This document shows, one piece after another, positions 18,437 to 27,086 of a stretch of 64,000 nucleotides of DNA. A program made the translations under genes and the position numbers. Every line of letters starts with the position of its first letter. Within the stretch, counting starts at the first letter, position 1. The notes under the pieces were generated by a model, which saw only the letters and a program-made list of their open reading frames with translations, ran no database searches and was not told the origin of the DNA. The stretch comes from Curtobacterium sp. MCSS17_008 (GTDB lineage Bacteria > Actinomycetota > Actinomycetes > Actinomycetales > Microbacteriaceae), in contig NZ_QKSM01000001.1 in assembly GCF_003234185.1 (NCBI RefSeq), forward strand, positions 62,001 to 126,000, given 5' to 3'.

Positions 18437-19666
18437 TCAGCGGCGCGGCGGGAGGCGTCGGCGACCGGCGTTCGACTCGGACATCGCGCCGAGGATGAGC
18501 GCCGACTGCACGATCAGGGCGTCACGCGCGTGCGTGGCGTCCCACCCGATGACGTCGGCGACACGACGGAGGCGGTAGCGGACGGTGTTCGGGTGCACGA
18601 AGAGCTCCCGTGCCGTCGCCTCGAGCGACCGCCCGGTGTCGAGGTAGCACCAGAGGGTCTGCAGCAACTCGGTCGACTGGTCCTTGAGCGGGACGTAGAT
18701 CCGCTGCACGAGGGCGGAGCGGGCGAGCGGGTCGCCGGCCAGAGCGCGCTCGGGCAGCAGGTCGTCCGCGAGGGCCGGTCGGGGAGCGCCGCGCCAGGCC
18801 CGTGCGACGGCGAACCCGGCCAGGGCGCCCTTCGCGCTCGTGGACGCGTCGACCACCCCGGGGACCTCGTTGCCGAGCACCAGGTGTCCTTCGCCGAACG
18901 ACGGTTCGAGGGCCTGCGCGATCGCGGTGAAGGAGACGGGCTCCTCGCCCTCGGGCACGTCGTCGCGCGGGGTGGCCCGCCCGATGACGACCACGAGCCG
19001 CGAGCCCTGGACGCCGATGAGCACGTCGGCGTCCATGTGACGTGCGGTGCGGCGGATCTGGTCGACCTCGAGCTGCTTCGGCGCGTTGCCCACGAGCACC
19101 GCGACCTCGCCGTGGCCGTGCCACCCGAGCGCCGCGATGCGGGAGGGGAGCTCGTCGTCGTACTCGCCCGACAGGATCGAGTCGACGACGAGGGCCTCGA
19201 GCCGGGCGTCCCAGAGCCCGCGGGCCTCGGCGGCACGGGCGTACACGTCGGCGGCGGCGAAGGCGATGTCCCGCGAGTACTTGAGGATCGCCTCCTGCAG
19301 CATCTCGTCGTCCTTCGCGCGTTCCTCGACGACGGTCACGACGACCCGGATGAGCTGCAGCGTCTGCTGCAGGCTCACCGAGCGCAGGAGCTCACGGGGC
19401 GCGGAGCCGAACACGTCGGCTGCCGCGATCCACGGCGTCGACGCGGTGCCCTCGAGCCACGAGATGAACGAGGTGATGCCCGCCTGGGCCACGAGGCCCA
19501 CCGCCGAGCGGCGCCCCGGCGGCATCTCGCTGTACCAGGGGAGGGTGTCCTCCAGGCGCTTGATCGTCGCGGTGGAGAGTTCGCCCGACACCTGCCGGAG
19601 CCAGGAGAGCGCGCGTTCGCGGTCGTTCTCCCGGCCCACGGCAGGGACGGTGCGGGGTGTGCTCAC
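18437..19666 (-). CDS. fasR: PucR/CdaR-type regulator of fatty acid synthesis, FasR-like
   Basis: This 409-residue regulator ends in a PucR/CdaR-type helix-turn-helix (SLEATARELFVHPNTVRYRL, about residues 358-377). A GGDEF-like ligand or dimerisation region comes before it, and an N-terminal alpha-helical region contains a run of hydrophobics around TLQLIRVVVTVV. Its place directly before fabD is that of S. coelicolor FasR, which activates fab genes, so the name follows gene order and architecture rather than a search. GTG 19666 lies only seven bases after the aceE stop, so aceE and fasR are probably one transcript. It likely senses acyl-CoA status. Confidence 0.85.
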   Translation of the reverse strand: MSTPRTVPAVGRENDRERALSWLRQVSGELSTATIKRLEDTLPWYSEMPPGRRSAVGLVAQAGITSFISWLEGTASTPWIAAADVFGSAPRELLRSVSLQQTLQLIRVVVTVVEERAKDDEMLQEAILKYSRDIAFAAADVYARAAEARGLWDARLEALVVDSILSGEYDDELPSRIAALGWHGHGEVAVLVGNAPKQLEVDQIRRTARHMDADVLIGVQGSRLVVVIGRATPRDDVPEGEEPVSFTAIAQALEPSFGEGHLVLGNEVPGVVDASTSAKGALAGFAVARAWRGAPRPALADDLLPERALAGDPLARSALVQRIYVPLKDQSTELLQTLWCYLDTGRSLEATARELFVHPNTVRYRLRRVADVIGWDATHARDALIVQSALILGAMSESNAGRRRLPPRR

Positions 19667-19673
19667 CAGCGGA

Positions 19674-22418
19674 TCAGGCCTCTCCGCCCGCGCTGCCGGT
19701 GGTGCCGGCGTTCACGTCGTGCAGGCGGTACTTGTCGATCGCCTGCTGGACGAGTGCGTGGTCGACCTTGCCCTGCTTCGCGAGCTGCTGCAGCGTCCGC
19801 ACGACGACCGAGGGGCCGTCGATGTGGAAGAAGCGGCGGGCCGCGGGACGCGTGTCCGAGAAGCCGAAGCCGTCGGCGCCGAGCGTGGCGTAGTCGGTCG
19901 GGACGAACGGGCGGATCTGCTCCTGCACGGCGTGCATGAAGTCGCTCACCGCCACGACCGGGCCCTCGGTGCCGAGCAGGCGCTCGGTCACGTACGGGGT
20001 GCGCGGCTGCTCGTTCGGGTTCAGGAACGCCTGCTGCTCGGCGTCGAGACCGTCACGGGTGAGCTCGCCCCAGCTCGTGACGCTCCAGACGTCGGCGGAC
20101 ACGCCCCAGTCCTCGGCGAGGAGCTGCTGCGCCTCGAGGATCCACGGCACCGCGACACCGGACGCGAGCAGCTGGGCCTTCGGGCCGTCGTGCTCGCTCG
20201 GCTTGAGCAGGTACATGCCCTTGACGATGCCGTCGACGTCGACGCCCTCGGGCTCGGCGGGCTGGACGATCGGCTCGTTGTAGACCGTCAGGTAGTACAT
20301 GACGTTCGGGTCGGCGTGCTTCGGCGAGCCGTCCTCGTTCGTGCCGTACATGCGGTCGAGGCCGGACTTGACGATGTGGCCGATCTCGTAGCCGTAGGCC
20401 GGGTCGTAGGAGACGACCGCCGGGTTCGTCGCCGCCAGGAGGGGCGAGTGGCCGTCGGCGTGCTGCAGGCCCTCACCGGTCAGGGTGGTCCGACCGGCGG
20501 TGGCACCGATCATGAAGCCACGTGCCATCTGGTCGCCGGCGGCCCAGATCGCGTCGCCGGTGCGCTGGAACCCGAACATCGAGTAGAAGACGTAGACCGG
20601 GATGAGCGGCTCGCCCTGCGTCGAGTACGAGGTGCCGATCGCGGTGAACGCCGCGAGGGCGCCCGCCTCGTTGATGCCGACGTGGACGATCTGGCCCTGC
20701 GGGCTCTCCTTGTACGCCAGGAGCAGCTCGCGGTCGACCGAGGTGTAGTGCTGGCCGTTCGGGTTGTAGATCTTCGCCGTCGGGAAGTACGCGTCCATGC
20801 CGAACGTGCGCGCCTCGTCCGGGATGATCGGGACCACGCGGTCGCCGAAGTCGGGCGAGCGGAGCAGGTCCTTCAGCAGACGGGCGAACGCCATCGTCGT
20901 GGCGACCTCCTGCTTGCCGGAGCCCTTCTTGACGACCTGGTACTTCGACTCGTCCGGCAGCGTGAGCTGGGTGTACTTCGTCCGACGCTCCGGCACGTAC
21001 CCGCCGAGCGCGCGACGACGCTCGTGCATGTACTGGATCGCCTCGTCGTCGTTGCCCGGGTGGTAGTACGGCGGCGTGTAGGGGTTCTCCTCGAGCTGCG
21101 CGTCCGAGATCGGGATGCGCATCTCGTCGCGGAACTGCTTGAGGTTGTCGAGCGTGAGCTTCTTCATCTGGTGGGTCGCGTTGCGGCCCTCGAAGCTCGG
21201 GCCGAGGCCGTAGCCCTTGACGGTCTTCGCCAGGATGACGGTCGGCTGGCCCTTGTGCTCGGTCGCGGCCTTGAACGCGGCGTAGACCTTGCGGTAGTCG
21301 TGGCCACCGCGCTTGAGGTTCCAGATCTGGTCGTCCGAGTAGCCCTCGACCAGCTGGAGCGCCTTCGGGTCGCGGCCGAAGAAGTTCTCGCGGACGTAGG
21401 CGCCGTTCTCGGCCTTGTACGTCTGGTAGTCGCCGTCCGGCGTCGCGTTCATCAGGTTGAGGAGCGCGCCCTCGGTGTCGCGGGCGAGCAGGTCGTCCCA
21501 CTCGCGGCCCCAGACGACCTTGATGACGTTCCAGCCCGCTCCGCGGAAGAACGCCTCGAGCTCCTGGATGATCTTGCCGTTGCCGCGCACCGGTCCGTCG
21601 AGGCGCTGCAGGTTGCAGTTGATGACGAAGTTCAGGTTGTCGAGCCCGTCGTTCGCCGCGACCTGCAGCTGCCCGCGCGACTCGACCTCGTCCATCTCGC
21701 CGTCGCCCAGGAACGCCCAGACCTGCTGGTCGGCGGCGTCCTTGATCCCGCGGTTCGACAGGTACTTGGCCTGCTGCGCCTGGTAGATCGCGTTGATCGG
21801 GCCGATGCCCATCGACACGGTCGGGAACTGCCAGAAGTGCGGCATGAGGCGCGGGTGCGGGTACGACGACAGACCGCCACCGGCGTGCGACTTCTCCTGG
21901 CGGAAGCCGTCGAGCTGGTCCTCGCTGAGGCGACCCTCCATGTAGGCACGCGCGTACATGCCGGGGGAGGCGTGGCCCTGGAAGAACACCTGGTCGCCGC
22001 CGGACGGGTGGTCCTGCGCACGGAAGAAGTGGTTGTAGCCGACCTCGTACATGGCGGCGCTCGAGGCGTACGTCGAGATGTGGCCGCCCACCGCGACGCC
22101 GGGACGCTGGGCGCGGTGCACCGTGATCGCGGCGTTCCACCGGATCCACCGGCGGTACCGGCGCTCGAGTTCCTCGTCGCCGGGGAACTCCGGCTCGTCC
22201 TCGGGCGCGATCGTGTTGACGTAGTCGGTCGTCGGGACCATCGGCACGCCGAGGTGCAGCTCGTTCGAGCGCTTCAGCAGGCTCTGCATGATCTCGCGGG
22301 CCCGCTGGTGGCCGTGCGTCGCGACGAGCCCGTCGAGCGACTCACGCCACTCTGCGGTCTCCTCCGGGTCCTGGTCGGTCCCTGCGGTGCTGCGCGGGTC
22401 CTGGTCGTTCACCGTCAC
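19674..22418 (-). CDS. aceE: Pyruvate dehydrogenase E1 component, homodimeric (AceE)
   Basis: This thiamine-diphosphate enzyme decarboxylates pyruvate and loads acetyl onto the E2 lipoyl arm, feeding acetyl-CoA formation. The 914 residues match the single-chain AceE class. The TPP-binding motif GDGEMDE...[11 protein letters not shown] is present. The histidine-rich N-terminal segment ([22 protein letters not shown]) and the C-terminal transketolase domain ([20 protein letters not shown]) are also clear. GTG 22418 was taken as the start; a second GTG two codons later is possible. It is followed by fasR and the fab genes on the same strand, tying acetyl-CoA supply to fatty acid synthesis. E2 and E3 are not in the window. 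Confidence 0.97.
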   Translation of the reverse strand: MTVNDQDPRSTAGTDQDPEETAEWRESLDGLVATHGHQRAREIMQSLLKRSNELHLGVPMVPTTDYVNTIAPEDEPEFPGDEELERRYRRWIRWNAAITVHRAQRPGVAVGGHISTYASSAAMYEVGYNHFFRAQDHPSGGDQVFFQGHASPGMYARAYMEGRLSEDQLDGFRQEKSHAGGGLSSYPHPRLMPHFWQFPTVSMGIGPINAIYQAQQAKYLSNRGIKDAADQQVWAFLGDGEMDEVESRGQLQVAANDGLDNLNFVINCNLQRLDGPVRGNGKIIQELEAFFRGAGWNVIKVVWGREWDDLLARDTEGALLNLMNATPDGDYQTYKAENGAYVRENFFGRDPKALQLVEGYSDDQIWNLKRGGHDYRKVYAAFKAATEHKGQPTVILAKTVKGYGLGPSFEGRNATHQMKKLTLDNLKQFRDEMRIPISDAQLEENPYTPPYYHPGNDDEAIQYMHERRRALGGYVPERRTKYTQLTLPDESKYQVVKKGSGKQEVATTMAFARLLKDLLRSPDFGDRVVPIIPDEARTFGMDAYFPTAKIYNPNGQHYTSVDRELLLAYKESPQGQIVHVGINEAGALAAFTAIGTSYSTQGEPLIPVYVFYSMFGFQRTGDAIWAAGDQMARGFMIGATAGRTTLTGEGLQHADGHSPLLAATNPAVVSYDPAYGYEIGHIVKSGLDRMYGTNEDGSPKHADPNVMYYLTVYNEPIVQPAEPEGVDVDGIVKGMYLLKPSEHDGPKAQLLASGVAVPWILEAQQLLAEDWGVSADVWSVTSWGELTRDGLDAEQQAFLNPNEQPRTPYVTERLLGTEGPVVAVSDFMHAVQEQIRPFVPTDYATLGADGFGFSDTRPAARRFFHIDGPSVVVRTLQQLAKQGKVDHALVQQAIDKYRLHDVNAGTTGSAGGEA

Positions 22419-22553
22419 CCTTGACCTCGTTCGTTCTCGTGGTGGTGGACATGGGGGCCACCGGTGGTCGGGTCACGACCGGATGGGGCCCACACCACCT
22501 TAGGCCCCTCGACCGACCCACTGGCTGATGGTGACGTGCACGTGGACGGGTGC

Positions 22554-22581
22554 TTGCATCCTGGTGACGTCGGCGTACGAT
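22554..22581 (+). promoter_or_regulatory. Peroxiredoxin gene promoter
   Basis: TTGCAT (22554-22559) and TACGAT (22576-22581) are separated by 16 bases, a good match to a housekeeping sigma promoter. It would give a leader of about 70 bases before ATG 22661. The region also holds the divergent aceE leader. Confidence 0.6.
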
Positions 22582-22660
22582 TGCCGATCGTGCACGCGCG
22601 ACCCGCACGTGCGCACGCGACACGGGCACACCCCACGCCCGAGGAAGAAGCAACGCACCG

Positions 22661-23149
22661 ATGGCCCTGGAGATCGGTTCACTCGCGCCGGACTTCGAAC
22701 TCCCGAACCAGTTCGGTGAGCACGTCCGCCTCAGCGATTTCCGCGGCGTCCGCCCGGTCGCCCTCGTCTTCTTCCCGCTGGCGTTCTCGTCCGGCTGCAC
22801 GAACGAGCTGTGCACGCTGCAGGACAACATCGCGATGTTCGAGGACCAGCGCGTCGAGCTCATCGGCATCTCCGTCGACTCGAAGGCGACGCTCCGCTCG
22901 TTCGCCGAGGCGCACGGCTACGACTTCGAGATGCTCGCGGACTTCTGGCCGCACGGCGCGGTGTCGAAGGAGTACGGCGTGTTCCTCGAGCAGAAGGGCT
23001 TCGCCACCCGGGCGACCTTCGTCATCGACGTGCAGGGCCGGATCAAGGCGTCGATCATCACCGAGCCGGGGCTGCAGCGCGACGTCGCCGAGTACCGCGC
23101 GGCGCTGGACCGTCTCGCCGCGTGCACCGCGCCGGTCTCCGTCGGCTGA
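22661..23149 (+). CDS. Peroxiredoxin, BCP/AhpE type
   Basis: This 162-residue thiol peroxidase reduces hydrogen peroxide and organic hydroperoxides. The peroxidatic cysteine is Cys46 in AFSSGCTNELCTL, within the conserved F-P-x-A-F context. A second cysteine at 51 gives the C-x4-C spacing of BCP-type atypical two-cysteine enzymes, where an intramolecular disulfide forms; AhpE of mycobacteria lacks it. ATG 22661 has GAGGAAGAAG about ten bases upstream. It is divergent from aceE with its own promoter, and a hydrolase gene follows after 35 bases. Confidence 0.93.
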   Translation: MALEIGSLAPDFELPNQFGEHVRLSDFRGVRPVALVFFPLAFSSGCTNELCTLQDNIAMFEDQRVELIGISVDSKATLRSFAEAHGYDFEMLADFWPHGAVSKEYGVFLEQKGFATRATFVIDVQGRIKASIITEPGLQRDVAEYRAALDRLAACTAPVSVG

Positions 23150-23184
23150 CACCGCCACCGCCGCGGTCGTGGTGGCGGGGGGTG

Positions 23185-24075
23185 GTGACGGACGACCCGT
23201 ACGCGCCGTGGCCGATCGTGGACGCGCCCGCCACGTGGTCCCTGGAGCGCAGCACGGTCACGACGGGGTCCGGCCCCGTCGTCGTCCACCACCGCGCCGG
23301 GCCCGACCCGGTCCTCCTCGTGCACGGCGTCGCCGGCTCGTGGACCACGTGGACGCCGTTGCTCGCCGCCGCGGACGGCGCCGGCGACCGCGGCCTGGTC
23401 CTCGTCGACCTGCCCGGCTGGGGCGCGTCCCCGGCGCCGGAGGGCCCGTTCGACGTCGACCACGGCGCACGGGTCCTCGTGGACGTCCTCGACGCGCTCG
23501 GGCTCCCGGCGGTCGACGTCGTGGGCCACTCGATGGGGGCGTTCGTCGCGCTGCACCTGGCCGTCGTCGCGCCCGGCCGGGTCCGGTCGCTCGCGTCGGT
23601 GTCGGGCACGACCACGACGACCGCCCGCGCTGCGCGGCACCCGTGGCGCGCGTTGGGAACCCTGCCCGCCTTCACGCTCCTCCGCGCGGGGCTCCTCGTG
23701 ACCGGCGACGCCGCCCGCGGGCTGCTCCGGGGGATCGCACGCGCCGGACTGCTGCCGCTCGTGGCCGCACCGGTGTTCACGCACGTGCGTCGACTCGACC
23801 GGAGCGTGCTCGACGCCTTCGTCGACGAGTTCCGACCGGAGCTGTTCGTCGCCGCGGCCCGGACCGCGGCGACGTACGACGTCGGCCGATGGCGTGCGGT
23901 CGCCTGCCCCGTCACCGCCGTGGTCGGTCGCGCCGACGTGTTCGCCCGCGTGTCCGACCTCGACGACCTGCGACGACTGCTGCCCGACGTCCGCACAGCG
24001 GTGCTCGAGGACTGCGGCCACTTCGCGCACGTCGAGCACCCCGACGCCGTCGCGTCCCTGCTCGGACTCGCCTGA
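23185..24075 (+). CDS. Alpha/beta hydrolase
   Basis: This is a 296-residue hydrolase of the alpha/beta fold. The oxyanion-hole motif is VLLVHGVAGSWTTW, the nucleophile serine is in VVGHSMGAFVA, the acid is probably the aspartate in VGRADVF, and the histidine is in DCGHFAHVEHPD. The substrate is not evident; esters and lactones are common for the class. GTG 23185 (or 23182) was chosen because the preceding sequence reads poorly as protein and a G-rich purine stretch lies just ahead. It follows the peroxiredoxin by 35 bases and could share its transcript. It converges with the tandem hydrolase gene. Confidence 0.87.
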   Translation: MTDDPYAPWPIVDAPATWSLERSTVTTGSGPVVVHHRAGPDPVLLVHGVAGSWTTWTPLLAAADGAGDRGLVLVDLPGWGASPAPEGPFDVDHGARVLVDVLDALGLPAVDVVGHSMGAFVALHLAVVAPGRVRSLASVSGTTTTTARAARHPWRALGTLPAFTLLRAGLLVTGDAARGLLRGIARAGLLPLVAAPVFTHVRRLDRSVLDAFVDEFRPELFVAAARTAATYDVGRWRAVACPVTAVVGRADVFARVSDLDDLRRLLPDVRTAVLEDCGHFAHVEHPDAVASLLGLA

Positions 24076-24093
24076 CGTCTCCCGGTCGTGCCG

Positions 24094-25674
24094 CTAGGCG
24101 CGGACCGACCGGGACGGGAAGGTCGCGGCGACCCGTGTGCGCACCTCGGTGACGACCGCCTCGCGCATCACCGGTGAGAACAGCGCGTGGTCCCCGTCGG
24201 CGACCTCGACGACCGACAGCCGCGCGCCCCAGCGCCGCACGGCACGACGACCGCCGAGCCGTTCGAACAGTGCGACGTCCTCGGGCGCCGCGACCACGAC
24301 GACGTCGGTCCCGTGCTCGACGAGCGGTCGGCCGTGCCCGACGACACCGCCGGCACGGTGGCGACGTGCTATCCACCCGCGCAGCCGCTCGGGGACGACG
24401 GCGCCGCAGCACGCACGCACCCACCGCCGCAGGGGCGACGGTGCGTCGACCGGCCGGAGCCCGTCGGCGTCGCTGCCGGGTGCGGCCGCACGGCGCCGGT
24501 GGTCGTTCGGCCCGATCTCCACGACGAGCCGGGGGTGCTCCTCGGCGGACCGGCCGGCCAGCCAAGCGCCCGCACACGTCCCGACGAGCACGAGCCGCTC
24601 GGACGGAGCACGCACGGCGTCGACGACGGCGCGCTGGTCGGCGATCCACTCCTGCGCGAACAGGAAGGACCGTTCGTCCTCGCGCACGGGTGTGCTCTCG
24701 CCCGTGCCCCGCCGGTCGACGCGCACCACGCGTGCACCGTCGCGGGCCAGCGCCCGTGCGAGCCCGACCTGGTAGTCCGCTGCGCCCACCCGGTGCTCCG
24801 CGGCACCATCGTGCAGCACGACGACGGGGGCGTCCTCGTCCTGCGCGGACGACACCGTCTCGACGGCGAACAGCGCCTCCGAGCCGATGCGGAGGATCCG
24901 CTCGGAGACCCGCTCGTCGACGTCGAGCACCTCGGTGAGCACGGGTGGCACCGTGACGCGCGCTGCCGTCGGGGCCCAGCCGTCGAGCCACTCGACCAGG
25001 CGGTCGACCGTGGCGCCGGGGATGCGCGCGTGCGTGCTCGTGCCGTCGAGCAGCTCCGCGGTGCCGGCGGCCTGCACGGTGTCGACCGCGCCGAGCGTCC
25101 GCGGGGCCGCCGCACCCGGGCGGACGAAGACGACCGTCGGGCCGGTGCGGGGCAGCAGCGCGAGCGCCGCGAGCTCGGCGGACTCGGCGGGGGACACGTC
25201 GATGCCGACCAGCGTCTCGGCACCGACGACGCCCCGCTGCGCGCCGGTGGCGGTGGACGCGAGCGCCCGCTGTCCCCGCAACCACGCCCGCCCCGATGCC
25301 GGCGGATCCCAGACGACGAGCGCGTCCTCGTCGCCGGCCGCGGCGGCGGCGACGAGCGCGGCCGAGGCGAGCCCGACGAACGCGACGTGGTGGACGCCCG
25401 AACGGCGCAGGAGCGTCGCGGCGTGCCGTGCCGACCGGAGCTGCGCGTCGGGCCCGTCGTCGTCGGCGGCGTCCCCCCGTCCGGACGGGTCGTAGCGCAC
25501 CGCGGCCACGCCACGGGCCTCCAGGCGGTCCGCGAGCAGGCGCAGCGTCCGGTACGCGACGGCGCCCTCCTGGCCGAGGGGCGGGCAGATGACGACGCCG
25601 GCGCGAGCCGCCTCCGGGAGCTGGACCGCGACGCGCAGCGCCGGGCTGCCGGCCCAGCCGTGGTGGGTGGTCAC
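24094..25674 (-). CDS. Tandem-domain alpha/beta hydrolase-like protein
   Basis: This 526-residue protein consists of two hydrolase-like halves. The first (about residues 10-240) has a strand-turn PPLGQEGAV and an R-Y-D-P-S-G-R-G segment, but its elbow reads GLASA, lacking a usable nucleophile motif. The second (about 280-526) has VDRRGTGES, an elbow GTCAG at 365-369 with Cys367 where serine is usual, and a late histidine in GDHALFS. So only the second half may be active, with a cysteine nucleophile. GTG 25674 overlaps the stop of a 33-codon ORF (25671-25674), which implies coupling. The role is unknown. Confidence 0.8.
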   Translation of the reverse strand: MTTHHGWAGSPALRVAVQLPEAARAGVVICPPLGQEGAVAYRTLRLLADRLEARGVAAVRYDPSGRGDAADDDGPDAQLRSARHAATLLRRSGVHHVAFVGLASAALVAAAAAGDEDALVVWDPPASGRAWLRGQRALASTATGAQRGVVGAETLVGIDVSPAESAELAALALLPRTGPTVVFVRPGAAAPRTLGAVDTVQAAGTAELLDGTSTHARIPGATVDRLVEWLDGWAPTAARVTVPPVLTEVLDVDERVSERILRIGSEALFAVETVSSAQDEDAPVVVLHDGAAEHRVGAADYQVGLARALARDGARVVRVDRRGTGESTPVREDERSFLFAQEWIADQRAVVDAVRAPSERLVLVGTCAGAWLAGRSAEEHPRLVVEIGPNDHRRRAAAPGSDADGLRPVDAPSPLRRWVRACCGAVVPERLRGWIARRHRAGGVVGHGRPLVEHGTDVVVVAAPEDVALFERLGGRRAVRRWGARLSVVEVADGDHALFSPVMREAVVTEVRTRVAATFPSRSVRA

Positions 25675-25772
25675 CGGTCGACGTGGGCGGCGAGGGCGCG
25701 TCGGACCGCCCGCTCGGGGGTCGGCGCGGCGAGTGTGACGGGGGTCGCTGCGGAGGTCGGGTCCAGGTGCAT
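25671..25772 (-). CDS. Small 33-residue protein coupled to tandem hydrolase
   Basis: The ORF encodes MHLDPTSAATPVTLAAPT followed by a basic helix-like tail (ERAVRRALAAHVDR). Two things support it. A TACGGT hexamer (25779-25784 on the minus strand) ends exactly six bases before the ATG, the leaderless spacing seen for many genes here. Its TGA also overlaps the hydrolase GTG. It could be a leader peptide that sets translation of the hydrolase, or a small partner protein. I do not recognise a family. Confidence 0.6.
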   Translation of the reverse strand: MHLDPTSAATPVTLAAPTPERAVRRALAAHVDR

Positions 25773-26022
25773 GTCGCAACCGTACGGAGCGCAGGGGCCC
25801 GGAAAACCGCCGTGCGGGTGCGTGATCCCGCACGTGCACCGCGGGGAGCGCGGGACGGGCGGATCAGCGCTCCGACAGGGGCCACCGCGCCGGCCGGAGC
25901 CGACCCCGTCCGTGTGCCAGGGACACCGCGACGGCACCGCAGCCGACCGCGACGGCGAGTTCCGCGGAGCGTCGGGTGAGCTCGACCGCGGGCGCCGCCG
26001 GCCGGTCAGCCCCGGCCCACCG

Positions 26023-27003
26023 TCACCACCTGTCGTGCACCGCCGCGCGGAACCACCGGTCGTAGAGCTCGTGCACGGTCTCGTCGAGACCGGGGACCTC
26101 GCCGAGGTCCGCCGCGCCGGCGTTCGAGCGCGCCTGCTCCGGGTTGCGCGCTCCCGGGATGGCCGCGGTGACGCCCTCCTGGGCGACGATCCACGCCAGC
26201 GCTGCCTGCGGCACCGAGACGCCCTCGGGGAGCGCGGACGCGAAGGCCTGCGCCGCCCGCACACCGTCCTCGAAGTCGACGCCGCTGAAGGTCTCGCCCT
26301 GGTCGAAGGCCTCGCCGTGCCGGTTGTAGTTGCGGTGGTCGCCCTCGCTGAACGTCGTCTCCGTCGTGTACTTGCCTGAGAGCAGCCCCGATGCCAGCGG
26401 GACGCGCGCGAGGATGCCGACCCCCGCCTCCCGTGCGGCCGGCAGCACGCGGTCCAGGGGCTTGAGGCGGAAGGCGTTCAGGATCACCTGCACGCTCGCG
26501 ACGTGCGGTCGGGCGATCGCGGTGAGCGCCTGGTCGGCGGTCTCGACCGAGACGCCGTACGCGGCGATCGAACCGTCGTCGACGAGCGCGTCGAGTGCGT
26601 CGTACACCGCGTCGTCCGCGAAGACGGGCGTCGGCGGGCAGTGCAGCTGCACGAGGTCGAGGGTGTCCTGCTGCAGGTTGCGGCGGGAGCGGTCGACCCA
26701 CTCGCGGAAGTTCGCCGCGACGTAGTTGGCGGGGACCTGCTCGACGCGGCGGCCCATCTTCGTCGTCACGGTGAGCGGCACCTCCGGGTTGGCCTGCCGC
26801 CACGCCCCGATGAGCTGCTCGCTGCGACCGTCGCCGTAGACGTCGGCGGTGTCGAAGAGGGTGACGCCGGACTCGACCGACGCGTCCATCACGGCGTTGG
26901 CGTCCTGCTCGCTGACGGGACCCCAGTCACCGCCGAACTGCCAGGTGCCGAGACCGACGACGGACACGGAGCGGCCGGTGCGGCCGAGGGAGCGACTCTG
27001 CAT
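26023..27003 (-). CDS. Aldo/keto reductase
   Basis: This 326-residue NADPH-dependent oxidoreductase belongs to the AKR superfamily. The start (MQSRSLGRTGRSVSVVGLG) is typical of the AKR11-14-like group. Catalytic residues are visible: aspartate and tyrosine in LFDTADVYGDGRSE, lysine in TVTTKMG, histidine in LVQLHCPP. The NADP site near the C-terminus reads AAIPGARNPEQ. The start is ATG 27003, preceded at seven bases by TACGCT, so the message is probably leaderless. It is divergent from the amino-acid permease. The 250-base gap downstream before the 33-codon ORF holds no gene I can support. Confidence 0.93.
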   Translation of the reverse strand: MQSRSLGRTGRSVSVVGLGTWQFGGDWGPVSEQDANAVMDASVESGVTLFDTADVYGDGRSEQLIGAWRQANPEVPLTVTTKMGRRVEQVPANYVAANFREWVDRSRRNLQQDTLDLVQLHCPPTPVFADDAVYDALDALVDDGSIAAYGVSVETADQALTAIARPHVASVQVILNAFRLKPLDRVLPAAREAGVGILARVPLASGLLSGKYTTETTFSEGDHRNYNRHGEAFDQGETFSGVDFEDGVRAAQAFASALPEGVSVPQAALAWIVAQEGVTAAIPGARNPEQARSNAGAADLGEVPGLDETVHELYDRWFRAAVHDRW

Positions 27004-27086
27004 GGTGCCGAGCGTAGTCACGGTGCCCGCAGGCGTCCGGCGGACTGTCCGCACGCCGCCGCCCGCCGTCGTGCATGATGGCGGGC

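Noticed and set aside
19047-22424. A 1,125-codon open frame on the plus strand opposite aceE
   Set aside because: It mirrors aceE, which is unambiguous; the frame has repetitive Val/Arg/Asp/Leu composition and no family motif.
25863-26022. Open frame continuing about 50 codons past the aldo/keto reductase stop, ending in ARWPLSER
   Set aside because: It is in frame with the reductase after TGA and reads somewhat protein-like, but has no start codon near its beginning. At this GC content such open stretches are common. Readthrough is not supported.
27075-27086. ATG 27075 as the permease start
   Set aside because: The CATGAT hexamer overlaps this codon and ends seven bases before GTG 27087; the extra residues (MMAG) add nothing to the family match.
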